The translations under genes were made by a program, and so were the position numbers. Below the pieces are notes generated by a model. The model saw nothing but the letters and a program-made list of their open reading frames with translations. It searched no databases and was not told where the DNA came from. Shown here in pieces: positions 26,314-34,703 of a stretch of DNA of 64,000 nucleotides. The stretch spans positions 310,001-374,000 of the forward strand of contig NZ_JAJQJH010000001.1 in assembly GCF_029544075.1 (NCBI RefSeq). Reading direction: 5' to 3'. This DNA comes from Chromohalobacter canadensis. GTDB lineage: Bacteria > Pseudomonadota > Gammaproteobacteria > Pseudomonadales > Halomonadaceae. Within the stretch, counting starts at the first letter, position 1. Every line of letters starts with the position of its first letter.

Positions 26314-27864
26314 ATGCGATATTCCCGCCGCGATGTATTGGGATGGGGCGTCAAAGCTGGCGCGGCGTTAGGCGCCGTGTCGGTGGCGCCGTCGATCGTG
26401 CTGGCCGAGTCACGTCGTCCGCAGGCGACCTCGGGTGTGATGAGCGGCGACATGCTGAACGACCGGACGATGCTCTGGTCGCGCAGCGATCGCCCCGCGC
26501 GGATGCTCGTCGAACTGGCTGACAATCCCGCCTTCCGTGGCGCGCGCCAGGTGCGCGGCCCCGAGGTGCTGCCGAGCGGTGGCCTGGCCGGCAAACTGGA
26601 TGTCGCGGGGCTCGGCGACATCGATATGCTGCACTACCGCGTGCGCTTTGCCGCTCTGGATGATCCGCGTGCTCTGAGCGAGCCGGTCGAGGGACGTCTA
26701 CGCCTGCCGCCGTCCCAGTCGCGAGACGTACGCTTCGTGTGGTCCGGCGATACGGTCGGGCAAGGCTGGGGCATCGACGAATCGCGTGGCGGCATGACGA
26801 TTTACGACACCATGCGTCGCCAGCGTCCGGATTTCTTCATCCACTCCGGCGATACCGTCTACGCCGACGGCCCTCTGGAAGAGAGCGTGACGCTCGCCAA
26901 TGGCGAAACCTGGCGCAACGTGGTCACCCCGGCCAAGCAGAAAGTGGCGGAAACGCTGGACGAGTATCGTGGCCAGCACAGTTACAACCTGCTTGATGCC
27001 AACCTGCGGCGCTTCAATGCCGAGGTGCCCATGCTCGCGCAATGGGACGATCACGAGACGACCAACAACTGGTACCCCGGCGAGTGGCTCGAGGATGAGC
27101 GCTACACGGAAAAGAACGTGTCGCTGTTGGCAGCGCGCGGGCGTCAGGCCTTTCTCGAGCATACACCGGTGCGCCAGCGCTCGACCGCGCCCGGACGTAT
27201 CCATCGGCGCTTTGCATATGGACCCTCGCTGGACGTCTTCATGCTCGACATGCGGACCTATCGCGGTGCCAACAGCCGCAACCGCCAGACCGAGAGCTCC
27301 GCGCAGACGGCCTTTCTGGGAGAGGATCAGTTCGACTGGCTACGCCGCTCTCTGAAAGAGTCCACGGCGACATGGAAGGTCATTGCCTCGGACATGCCCA
27401 TCGGTCTGGTGGTCAGCGATGGCGATGCGTACGAGGCCATCGCCAATGGTGACGCTGGTGACCCCTTGGGTCGTGAGCTGGAGATCGCCAGGCTGTTGCG
27501 GGCGATCCGCGACGACAAGATCAAGAACGTGGTGTGGCTGACGGCGGACGTGCACTACACGGCAGCGCATCACTACTCGCCGGAGCGGGCCAGTTTCCAG
27601 GAATTCGCGCCTTTCTGGGAATTCGTCAGCGGTCCGCTGCATGCTGGCACCTTCGGCCCCGGCGAGCTGGATACGACCTTCGGCCCGGAGGTGGTTTTCC
27701 AGAAAGCTCCGCCGAAAGGCGAGTCGAACCTGCCGCCGTCCCGCGGCTATCAATTCTTCGGCCAAGTCGACCTCGACGGCGACAGCGAGACATTGACCGT
27801 GAGCCTGATGGATGCCGCCGGCAACACGCTGCATCGCCAGCAGTTGACGCCGGAGACGGCGTAA
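26314..27864 (+). CDS. phoD: PhoD-type alkaline phosphatase/phosphodiesterase, Tat-exported
   Basis: Periplasmic metallophosphoesterase of 516 residues. The N-terminus MRYSRRDVLGWGVKAGAALG is a twin-arginine signal. Metal-binding motifs are VWSGDTVG, FIHSGDTVYADGP, AQWDDHETTNNW and WLTADVHYTAAHHY. ATG 26314 has GGAGAG 6 nt upstream and is preferred over an in-frame TTG at 26308. A 7-bp hairpin (CTGAGTG/CACTCAG, 26278-26300) lies directly before the RBS. It appears monocistronic and hydrolyses phosphate esters for phosphorus supply. Confidence 0.87.
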   Translation: MRYSRRDVLGWGVKAGAALGAVSVAPSIVLAESRRPQATSGVMSGDMLNDRTMLWSRSDRPARMLVELADNPAFRGARQVRGPEVLPSGGLAGKLDVAGLGDIDMLHYRVRFAALDDPRALSEPVEGRLRLPPSQSRDVRFVWSGDTVGQGWGIDESRGGMTIYDTMRRQRPDFFIHSGDTVYADGPLEESVTLANGETWRNVVTPAKQKVAETLDEYRGQHSYNLLDANLRRFNAEVPMLAQWDDHETTNNWYPGEWLEDERYTEKNVSLLAARGRQAFLEHTPVRQRSTAPGRIHRRFAYGPSLDVFMLDMRTYRGANSRNRQTESSAQTAFLGEDQFDWLRRSLKESTATWKVIASDMPIGLVVSDGDAYEAIANGDAGDPLGRELEIARLLRAIRDDKIKNVVWLTADVHYTAAHHYSPERASFQEFAPFWEFVSGPLHAGTFGPGELDTTFGPEVVFQKAPPKGESNLPPSRGYQFFGQVDLDGDSETLTVSLMDAAGNTLHRQQLTPETA

Positions 27865-27926
27865 TACGAGCACCCCGGCCCCATCGCCGCGTTCCGACAT
27901 TGAGGCTTGAGAACGGTAGGGAAATG

Positions 27927-28535
27927 CTATGAATCGATAAGCGGTAAGGCGACGTATTCATACCCGATGACCAGGCCTGTAAGAGCCAATAGAAGCGCCA
28001 GGATACGATTGATGAGTCGCAGCAGGGCGTGATCATGAATGGCTTTTCCCATCGCGCTACCCAGTAATGCGTAGCTTCCTGGCGCGCCGGTCGCCAGTGC
28101 GCCGATGAGCAGCGCCACCATGATGAGGTCTGGCCCTTCTATATGCATTGCGGGTAGCTGGATGGTCGCGATAGGTAGTGTGGCGACGATGCCCTTGGGG
28201 TTGAGTAATTGCATCAACAACCCTTCCTTGAAGCGCAAAGGACGCGATACCGCATCCACATCGTTCCTGTGAGGAGTGGATCTGGCTATCTTGATCGACA
28301 GGTAAAGAATGTAAAACGTGCCGAGCGCACTGATGATCAGGAGTGTCTTTCCCTGGATGAACACGCCTCCCAGCCAGCCAAACAGTAGAAGCATCAGCCA
28401 CATCGCTGTGCCGACTCCGATGAAAAATCCTGTCGATTCCTTGGCTTGCCCGTTGATTCCGGCATTCAGGCCAAGCAGGTTCACCGGCCCGGGCGTGTAC
28501 ATCACGCTTATGGCATAGGCGAGCATCGCGAGCAT
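27927..28535 (-). CDS. LysE-family amino-acid exporter
   Basis: Inner-membrane exporter of 202 residues with about six hydrophobic helices. Family signature residues are in MYTPGPVNLLGLNAG near the N-terminus and LLNPKGIVATLP in the middle. AGGAAA precedes the ATG. It lies 17 nt downstream of an AraC-type regulator in the same direction, so the regulator probably controls it. The substrate is unknown; basic or neutral amino acids are typical. Confidence 0.82.
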   Translation of the reverse strand: MLAMLAYAISVMYTPGPVNLLGLNAGINGQAKESTGFFIGVGTAMWLMLLLFGWLGGVFIQGKTLLIISALGTFYILYLSIKIARSTPHRNDVDAVSRPLRFKEGLLMQLLNPKGIVATLPIATIQLPAMHIEGPDLIMVALLIGALATGAPGSYALLGSAMGKAIHDHALLRLINRILALLLALTGLVIGYEYVALPLIDS

Positions 28536-28552
28536 GAGGGTTTCCTGTCTTG

Positions 28553-29383
28553 CTAGGTAAAAATATGGGCTTGGTATTGTCGTGGTGTCATGCCGTAAAT
28601 ACGCTTGAAACGGCGGTTGAAATGACTGAGGTCAGAAAAGCCACAGCATAAGGCAGCCTCCATGACACCCTCGCCGTTTTCGAGGTGGCGCCGGGCGGCA
28701 TTGACCCTGCAGTTCAATACATATTGGTGCGGCGTAATGCCGTACTGTGTCCTGAACGTTCTCAGGAAGTGATACTTGGAAATGTTGGCGGAATGGCTGA
28801 TGTCATCCAGGCTGATATCGTATCTGGCATTTTCATGGATGAAGTCCTTCGCCCTTTCGAGCAGCGAGTCCGGCCGCCTGGCCCGCTCGTTTGGGGCAAA
28901 ATTTCCGGCGCGCTCGGCCAGGTGAGCCGCAATGCGATACAGAGCATATTCTTGCTCGATCTGACTCGTCTCCTGTTCCTCGATCATGCGTGACAGGGCG
29001 ATGATCTCGTCGCGCAAGGGGACATCTTTCATGAGGGTGGGGGCCAGGCGAGCGGCCTGCAGGCCTTGCACGCCCATGGCATTGGCAATGAGCGGGTCGA
29101 GCTCGTCGGGATGAATATAGAGCATGACATAATCGAGGGCGTCGCCGCCCCCGGCGTGGCCGTCATGCACTTCATCGGGATGCAAAGTGATCACGCTACC
29201 TGGTGGGCTGCGGTGAAATTCACCGTTGCTGAAGAAATCCTGACGTCCCGCCAGCGTGACACCCAGGGCATATTCTTCATGCGCATGTCGGTCGTACTGG
29301 AAGTCGTTCATCGTGGCATGCAATGCCGTCATGCGTGCCACATGCCGGCTTTTCATGAACCGGAAACGACTCGTGGCTTGCAT
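28553..29383 (-). CDS. AraC-family transcriptional regulator
   Basis: Regulator of 276 residues from ATG 29383, which has a strong AAGGAGG upstream; the reading frame is open ten codons further. An N-terminal cupin-like sensor (HAHEEYALGVTLAGRQDFF, HPDEVHDGHAGG) precedes a C-terminal double HTH (ISLDDISHSANISKYHFLRT and GVMEAALCCGFSDLSHFNRR). It is co-directional with the LysE exporter and is probably its activator. Confidence 0.85.
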   Translation of the reverse strand: MQATSRFRFMKSRHVARMTALHATMNDFQYDRHAHEEYALGVTLAGRQDFFSNGEFHRSPPGSVITLHPDEVHDGHAGGGDALDYVMLYIHPDELDPLIANAMGVQGLQAARLAPTLMKDVPLRDEIIALSRMIEEQETSQIEQEYALYRIAAHLAERAGNFAPNERARRPDSLLERAKDFIHENARYDISLDDISHSANISKYHFLRTFRTQYGITPHQYVLNCRVNAARRHLENGEGVMEAALCCGFSDLSHFNRRFKRIYGMTPRQYQAHIFT

Positions 29384-29592
29384 GGTGTCCTCCTTACGAT
29401 CCGGTCGTGCCATGACAACGCCACTTTAGCGCGTCACGCGGGAGCGGACTTGAACGATATTGCGCACTTCGTGCTTTCGGTGCGCCGGACGCGCGCACCC
29501 AGGACCCTGGCGGGCCCGTGCGCTGCACCTCGGCACGACGAGCGCGTCCTGCTAGTCTGCAAGCTCGGCTAATGACGGGACAGGGGATGCGC

Positions 29593-30195
29593 ATGGCGGA
29601 AGATCGGCGGGAGGAACTAGCGGGATTGACTCACTTGCTCGAGCGGATCGGGCAGGCGCCCCGGCGCGACGATGAGCGTGTCCAGCTTGGCGATATGCTG
29701 ACGGCGGTGGGACAGGGGTCGTTTGGCTCCTTGCTGCTGGTGCCCGGGGTGATCACGCTATTGCCGCTGGTGGGCGATATCCCCGGCGTGCCCACGCTCA
29801 TGGCGCTGCTGGTGCTATTGGTGGCGGGACAACTGCTGCTTGGGCGCCGCACGTTCTGGTTGCCGCAATGGCTTTTGAAGCGCTCGGTTTCCCGAGCCAA
29901 GCTGGACAAGGCGGTGGCCTGGATGCGTAAGCCGGCCCGGGCCATCGACCGCTTGTTGAAACCGCGTCTGACGTGGCTGACCCAGCGTGCCGGTACCTAT
30001 CTCGTGGCGCTTTTCTGCTTTCTCATTGCCCTGGCGATGCCACTGATGGAAGTGGTGCCTTTCTCGGCCAATGGCGCGGGGCTTGCCTTGATGATGTTCG
30101 GCTTGTCACTGATGGCCAACGATGGCCTCTGGGCGCTGCTGGCGCTGATCCTCACCGGCGGCACGGTGGGAGCGGTGATCGTCGCGTTGCTGTGA
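29593..30195 (+). CDS. ExoD family membrane protein
   Basis: Protein of about 200 residues of the ExoD family (exopolysaccharide synthesis-related), with four or five hydrophobic segments. LVPGVITLLPLVGDIPGVPT is a typical conserved block. AGGGG lies 6 nt before ATG 29593; an ATG at 29587 is possible. The exact function of the family is not settled. It stands alone between the regulator gene and a gene remnant. Confidence 0.75.
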   Translation: MAEDRREELAGLTHLLERIGQAPRRDDERVQLGDMLTAVGQGSFGSLLLVPGVITLLPLVGDIPGVPTLMALLVLLVAGQLLLGRRTFWLPQWLLKRSVSRAKLDKAVAWMRKPARAIDRLLKPRLTWLTQRAGTYLVALFCFLIALAMPLMEVVPFSANGAGLALMMFGLSLMANDGLWALLALILTGGTVGAVIVALL

Positions 30196-30201
30196 GGCCT
30201 G

Positions 30202-30531
30202 TCAGTAATGGTGCTCCGAGCCGGCCCTCAGGCTTTGGGCGGCGGATAATGACACATAGCCTAGGCACCTAGTCGTGCATCGAACATAGTTTGCTTTGGT
30301 CGAGGATGACTGATGGCGCTCGACGAGGCCACGGCAGTCTTCATGGTTCAGGCTGTCCCAGCAACGGCTAACGCCGATCGCCAGGACGTGGGTACGGCGC
30401 AGCGCCTCGGCGGGATAGAGGTACGTGGTCTGCTGCGAGATCAGACTCAACTCGCCCAGCGTGCCGCCGCGCTCGACGCAGCGGATCGTTCCAGGTGGCC
30501 GTCGTCGGTGGCACGCAACAGCCGCACGGCG
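30202..30531 (-). pseudogene. Remnant of a cyclic-nucleotide-binding (Crp/Fnr-type) domain
   Basis: Downstream of moeA the complementary strand reads AVRLLRATDDGHLER in one frame. After a one-base shift near 30485 it continues as RCVERGGTLGELSLI, TTYLYPAEALR and THVLAI. This pattern (basic strand, G-x-LGE-SLI, VLAI) fits the beta-roll of a cNMP-binding domain. The N-terminal part is missing and no HTH follows, so it appears truncated and frameshifted. It fills the 336-bp gap after the ExoD gene. The family assignment is tentative. Confidence 0.4.
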
Positions 30532-31785
30532 TCAGATGGCGAATTGTGCAACGGGCAGGAATGCATAGTCGCTCCCCTCCATCACCGGCATGTCGCCGGG
30601 CACCACGAGATAACCGTCCGCCTGACAGGCCGCGCCGAGCATGGCCGAACCCTGGCCGCCGGCCAGCCGGGCCGTTGGCTCGAATTCCGTATGCTCGACA
30701 ACGACGCGCAGCAACTCGCAGCGCCCGTGCGTGGCACGACGGCTGAACCCCGCCTTGACGGAAAACTGCTGAAGCGGGCGCGGACGCCGGCCCTGGCAGG
30801 CCTGTACGAAGACCTGTCCCAGCACCTGCCAGGTCACCAGTGCCGCGACCGGGTTGCCGGGCAGACCGAGCAGCGGCACGTTGCCGTCGGCCCCATGGAG
30901 ACGGCCGAAGGCGAAGGGCTTGCCGGGCTTCATCGCAACACCGTGGAAAATCAGCTCGCCGAGCTCGGCGAGCACCGGGCGAACGTGGTCCTCCTCGCCG
31001 GCCGAGACGCCACCGGTACAGATCACCACGTCGGCACGGTCACGCGCCTGGCATAGTGCCTCGCGCAGCGCGGCGGCGGTATCGGCAACGATGCCCAGGT
31101 CGACGACGGTGCAGTCCTGCTGCTGGAGCAGGGCGTCGAGCATGACGCGGTTGCTGTTGTAGAGCTGGCCCGAGGCCAGGGGCGTGCCCGGCTCGACCAG
31201 CTCGTCGCCGGTGGAGATCAGCGCCACCCTGAGGCGGGCGAAGACTTCGACCTCGACGATGCCCTGGCTGGCCAGCAATGCCAGGCCGGCGGCGTCGAGG
31301 CGCTGGCCGGCGGGCAACAGCGGCGCGCCTGCGAGGCACTCTTCGCCGCGTTGGCGGATATTGGCGCCGGGTAGTGCTTCGCCCTGGACATGCACGCGGC
31401 CCCAATCATCGATGTGGCAGCGTTCCTGCGGGACGACGCAGTCGGCGCCGGCCGGGAGCGGCGCGCCGGTGAAGATGCGTGCACAGCCGCCCTCGCCAAG
31501 CGGGGCCGGCGCGCAGCCCGCCGGAATGCGCTGGAGCACCGGCAGACCGTCGTGAGGGGCTGCGAGATCGGCAATGCGCAGCGCATAGCCATCCATGGCG
31601 CTGTTGTCGGCGCCGGGCATGGCTAGGCGGGCACTGATCGGCGCGGCGAGGATGCGCCCCAGCGCGGCATTGCGCGGGCAGCGTTCACGCGCTACCGGTG
31701 GATGCGCGGCGGCCAGCAGGCGTCGGCGGGCGTCTTCCAGATCGAGAAGGCCGGGAGTGAGGGTAGCGCAGCTGACGCAACTCAT
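30532..31785 (-). CDS. moeA: Molybdopterin molybdenumtransferase MoeA
   Basis: Inserts molybdate into adenylylated molybdopterin, making the cofactor for nitrate reductase. It has 417 residues beginning MSCVSCATLTPGLLDLEDAR. MPGADNSAMDGYALR, GAPLPAGADCVVPQE, ISTGDELVEPGTPL, VICTGGVSAGEEDHV and LLGLPGNPVAALVTW are MoeA hallmarks. The ATG overlaps the moaB stop as ATGA. A longer reading frame upstream is only the out-of-frame shadow of moaB. It is the distal gene of the narHJI-ppiC-moaB-moeA series. Confidence 0.92.
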   Translation of the reverse strand: MSCVSCATLTPGLLDLEDARRRLLAAAHPPVARERCPRNAALGRILAAPISARLAMPGADNSAMDGYALRIADLAAPHDGLPVLQRIPAGCAPAPLGEGGCARIFTGAPLPAGADCVVPQERCHIDDWGRVHVQGEALPGANIRQRGEECLAGAPLLPAGQRLDAAGLALLASQGIVEVEVFARLRVALISTGDELVEPGTPLASGQLYNSNRVMLDALLQQQDCTVVDLGIVADTAAALREALCQARDRADVVICTGGVSAGEEDHVRPVLAELGELIFHGVAMKPGKPFAFGRLHGADGNVPLLGLPGNPVAALVTWQVLGQVFVQACQGRRPRPLQQFSVKAGFSRRATHGRCELLRVVVEHTEFEPTARLAGGQGSAMLGAACQADGYLVVPGDMPVMEGSDYAFLPVAQFAI

Positions 31786-32375
31786 GCTGGCTTCTCCTCG
31801 ACGCGCTCCGCGGCCACTGGCGTTGTGGCGGGTTGCCGACTGACACAGGGCGTGGCATCGGGGCGAACCATGGCGACGAAATTGCAGGGCCGGGTGCGGG
31901 CGTCGAGCTGCGAGGCGAGGATGCCGTCCCAGGCGGTGGCACAGGCCTTGGGCGAGCCCGGCAGGGCGAACACCAGGGTGTGGTTGGCCACCCCGCCGAT
32001 GGCCCGGGACTGGATCGTCGAGGCGCCGATATCGCCATGGGATATCTGCCGGAACAGCTCGCCGAAGCCGTCGATGGCCTTGTCGAACAGCGGCGCAAGC
32101 GTCTCGGGGGTGGTGTCGCGTGGCGTGAAGCCGGTGCCGCCATTGACCAGCACGGCATGGATGCCGTCGCGGGCGATCCACTCGGAAACCACCGCGCGGA
32201 TACGGTAGATGTCGTCCGGCACGATGCGCCGCTCGCCCAGCCAGTGGCCGGCCGCGATGAGGCGTGCGCAGAGCAGGTCGCCGCTGCCGTCGCGGTCGAA
32301 GCCACGGGTGTCCGAGACTGTCAGCACCGCGATGTTGAGCGGCACGAAGGGCGCATCGGCGTGAATGTGGGCCAT
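31782..32375 (-). CDS. moaB: Molybdenum cofactor biosynthesis protein MoaB
   Basis: MogA/MoaB-type molybdopterin adenylyltransferase, 197 residues from ATG 32375 (GAGGAGG upstream). LTVSDTRGFDRDGSGDLL and VNGGTGFTPRDTTPETLAPL form the pterin-binding site, and FALPGSPKAC is also conserved. A 25-residue tail extends beyond the usual end. It is coupled to moeA and follows the PpiC-type gene, so cofactor supply is encoded with the nitrate reductase subunits. Confidence 0.9.
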   Translation of the reverse strand: MAHIHADAPFVPLNIAVLTVSDTRGFDRDGSGDLLCARLIAAGHWLGERRIVPDDIYRIRAVVSEWIARDGIHAVLVNGGTGFTPRDTTPETLAPLFDKAIDGFGELFRQISHGDIGASTIQSRAIGGVANHTLVFALPGSPKACATAWDGILASQLDARTRPCNFVAMVRPDATPCVSRQPATTPVAAERVEEKPA

Positions 32376-32440
32376 GGAATCCTCCTCGTCCACCCGTGGG
32401 TGGCGGCAATATGAAATTACGGAGCGCGTCTGTGAATGAC

Positions 32441-33256
32441 TTACTGCATCAGTGCGCCGGTACTCTCGTCGTCCAATGCAACGCCGCTCACGCCCAGGCG
32501 CGCTTCCAGCGCCAGCAGGTAGTGACGCAGCGCGCGGCGTGTGGCCTGTTCGCGCAGGGTGTGACGGACCCGGTCAGCGGCCTCGGCATAGGGCTGGGCG
32601 TGGCCACCCTCGCGGCAATCGAGGCTCACCACATGCCAGCCGTAGCGCGAGGCCAGCGGCCGATCATGCAGTCCTTCGGGCAGGCGCTGCAGTGCGCGAT
32701 CCAGTTCGGCGACGGTCTGCCCCGGTGTCAGCCAGCCTAACTCGCCGCCGTCATCCTTCGACGGGCACGCGGAGTGGCGTTGGGCGAGTTCGCTGAAGCG
32801 CTCGGGGGTCGACTGCAACTCGGCGATGAGCGTCCGGCCCAGACGGTACTGACGATCGCGGGCCTCGGCATCGTCCGGGGCGGCGGCCAGCAGAATATGG
32901 CGTACCGCCAGGCGCAGCGGTTCGCTGAAGCGCTCGGCGTTGGCCTCGAAGTAGCGTTGACAGTCGGTTTCGGCGGGCTCGGGTACCTCTAGTTCCGTGT
33001 CCAGTAGGGCGGCCAGGGCCGCCTCTTCGCCATCCTCGACGTCCCAGCCCAGCTCGTCGCAGCGCTGGCGCAGCAGCTCGCGCACGACCAGGGCGCGCGC
33101 CGCCTGCAATTGGGCTTCTTCCACGGAGTCGGCCTGATGGTACTGCATCTCCCGGGCGATCTCGTCGGCGGGGATGTTCACGTCGCCGACCCACACCGGC
33201 GGGATCGCCATGGTCTGCGCGTTGTCGGGCAGGGTTTCGAGTGAAATCAGTTGCAT
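32441..33256 (-). CDS. PpiC/NifM-type peptidyl-prolyl cis-trans isomerase of the nar operon
   Basis: Parvulin-like folding factor of about 271 residues. The rotamase domain contains VRHILLAAAP, FSELAQRHSACPSKDDGGEL and YGWHVVSLD. ATG 33256 has GAGGG 7 nt upstream; an upstream ATG at 33274 overlaps the narI stop (ATGA) and is an alternative adding six residues. Such genes follow narI in several proteobacteria and may aid nitrate reductase assembly. No signal peptide is visible, so it is probably cytoplasmic. Confidence 0.82.
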   Translation of the reverse strand: MQLISLETLPDNAQTMAIPPVWVGDVNIPADEIAREMQYHQADSVEEAQLQAARALVVRELLRQRCDELGWDVEDGEEAALAALLDTELEVPEPAETDCQRYFEANAERFSEPLRLAVRHILLAAAPDDAEARDRQYRLGRTLIAELQSTPERFSELAQRHSACPSKDDGGELGWLTPGQTVAELDRALQRLPEGLHDRPLASRYGWHVVSLDCREGGHAQPYAEAADRVRHTLREQATRRALRHYLLALEARLGVSGVALDDESTGALMQ

Positions 33257-33270
33257 GGGATTGCCCTCAT

Positions 33271-33948
33271 TCATGCTTTACGACGCACGATTTGATAACG
33301 GCGACCAATGTAGCCCAGCGGCGCGCTCCACACGTGCACCAGACGGGTGAACGGGAACACCAGCACGATGGTCAGGCCGAGCAGGATGTGCAGCTTGTAG
33401 ACCAGCCCGATCTCGGCCAGATGCTCGGCGGCGCCACCCTTGAAGAACACGATGGACTGCGCCCACTCGGCCAGCTCCAGCATCGCGCCGCCATCCAGAT
33501 GCCCCATCGCCGGGATGATGGTCAACAGCCCCAGCGACACCTGGGCGACCAGCAGCGCCAGGATCACGATGTCGGCACGGCTGGAGGTGGCCCGCACACG
33601 CGGGTTGGTCAGGCGGCGATGCAGCAGCATGGCGCCGCCGGTCAGGCACATCAGCCCAGCGATGCCGCCGACGATGATGGCGATGATCTGCTTGCTGCCG
33701 GCGCTGATGAACGGTGCATAGACCCAGTGCGGGGTGAGCAGGCCGACCAGGTGCCCGAAGAAGATCACCAGGATGCCGATGTGGAACAGGTTGCTGGCGA
33801 GGCGCATCTGTCGCTTGGAGAGCATCTGGCTGGAGCCGGTCTTCCAGGTGTACTGGCCATGGTCGAAGCGCAGCAGGGAGCCGGCCAGGAAAATGGTGCC
33901 CGCCACGTAGGGATACAGGCCGAACAACAGTTCATTGAGATAGTTCAT
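33271..33948 (-). CDS. narI: Respiratory nitrate reductase gamma subunit NarI
   Basis: Membrane diheme cytochrome b of 225 residues, oxidising quinol and passing electrons to NarH. There are five hydrophobic helices, and the haem histidines lie in NLFHIGILVIFFGHLVG and in the region ending VYKLHILLGL. ATG 33948 has AGGAG 9 nt upstream; the open frame further upstream lies within narJ. It follows narJ by 17 nt. Confidence 0.93.
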   Translation of the reverse strand: MNYLNELLFGLYPYVAGTIFLAGSLLRFDHGQYTWKTGSSQMLSKRQMRLASNLFHIGILVIFFGHLVGLLTPHWVYAPFISAGSKQIIAIIVGGIAGLMCLTGGAMLLHRRLTNPRVRATSSRADIVILALLVAQVSLGLLTIIPAMGHLDGGAMLELAEWAQSIVFFKGGAAEHLAEIGLVYKLHILLGLTIVLVFPFTRLVHVWSAPLGYIGRRYQIVRRKA

Positions 33949-33965
33949 GACGGCAGGCTCCTGAC

Positions 33966-34703
33966 TTAGTGACCTGGGGCGGCGTTGACGGTGGATGGAA
34001 CGATGCGGATCGGCACGTCTTCCTGGAACTGGCGCTTGAGCTCCGCCTGACGACGGCCGGTGGCGGACTGCAGTGCGCAATCCTCATCGGAGGTCGCGTT
34101 GAAGCGTACGGCTTCTTCTTCCCACACCGCGTCGAGGGCGGCGGGGGTATCGTCGCGCGCTTCCTGGCTGACGGCCTCGGTGTGCTCGTCGATGGCGGCG
34201 TCAGCGCCGACCATGGCCAGCAGCGCGGTGGGCACTAGCGTATAGTCGGACTCGCGTTCGCGCAGGCGGGCGGCGAGTAACCCGAGAATGTGGGCGATGT
34301 CGCTGAGTTGCTGGGCTATGTCGGCCTCGTCACGGGTCGACAGGTATTCGAGGAATACCGGCAGGTAGTCCGGCAACTCGCGGGCGCGGAGTTCGAAGCC
34401 GGCCTGACGGTACTGTTCGAGCAGGTCGACCATGGCCTGGCCACGGTCGCGGGACTCGCCGTGGACGTGCTCGAACAACAGCAGCGAGGTCGATCGGCCC
34501 TTGTCGAACAGCGCCACGTAGTCGGCCTGCAGGTCGAGCAGGTCGGTGGCGGCGATGCGCCCGATCCAGCCATGCAACGCGGCGCGCTGAGGATGGCTCA
34601 GGTGGTCTTCGTTGGCGATGACGCTCTGCATTTCAGCGGCGGCCAGCTGCAGCTCACCGGTGGGGTAGTCGAGCAGACGGGCAAGGACGATCAGACTACG
34701 CAT
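33966..34703 (-). CDS. narJ: Nitrate reductase assembly chaperone NarJ
   Basis: Cytoplasmic redox-enzyme maturation protein of 245 residues needed for Mo-cofactor loading of NarG. MRSLIVLARLLDYPTGELQ, LFDKGRSTSLLLFEHVHGES and LPDYLPVFLEYLS are NarJ blocks. Its start lies inside narH, overlapping by 8 bp. The C-terminal acidic and basic tail is longer than in E. coli. Its client NarG is encoded about 10 kb away. Confidence 0.92.
   Translation of the reverse strand: MRSLIVLARLLDYPTGELQLAAAEMQSVIANEDHLSHPQRAALHGWIGRIAATDLLDLQADYVALFDKGRSTSLLLFEHVHGESRDRGQAMVDLLEQYRQAGFELRARELPDYLPVFLEYLSTRDEADIAQQLSDIAHILGLLAARLRERESDYTLVPTALLAMVGADAAIDEHTEAVSQEARDDTPAALDAVWEEEAVRFNATSDEDCALQSATGRRQAELKRQFQEDVPIRIVPSTVNAAPGH

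Noticed and set aside
31786-32409. N-terminal 208-codon extension of the moeA frame
   Set aside because: The extension is the out-of-frame shadow of moaB (arginine-rich, no homology). MoeA starts at 31785 with an ATGA overlap.
33241-33969. A 242-codon + strand frame over narI
   Set aside because: Antisense shadow of the intact narI gene with Gln/Asp/His-rich composition and no recognisable domain.
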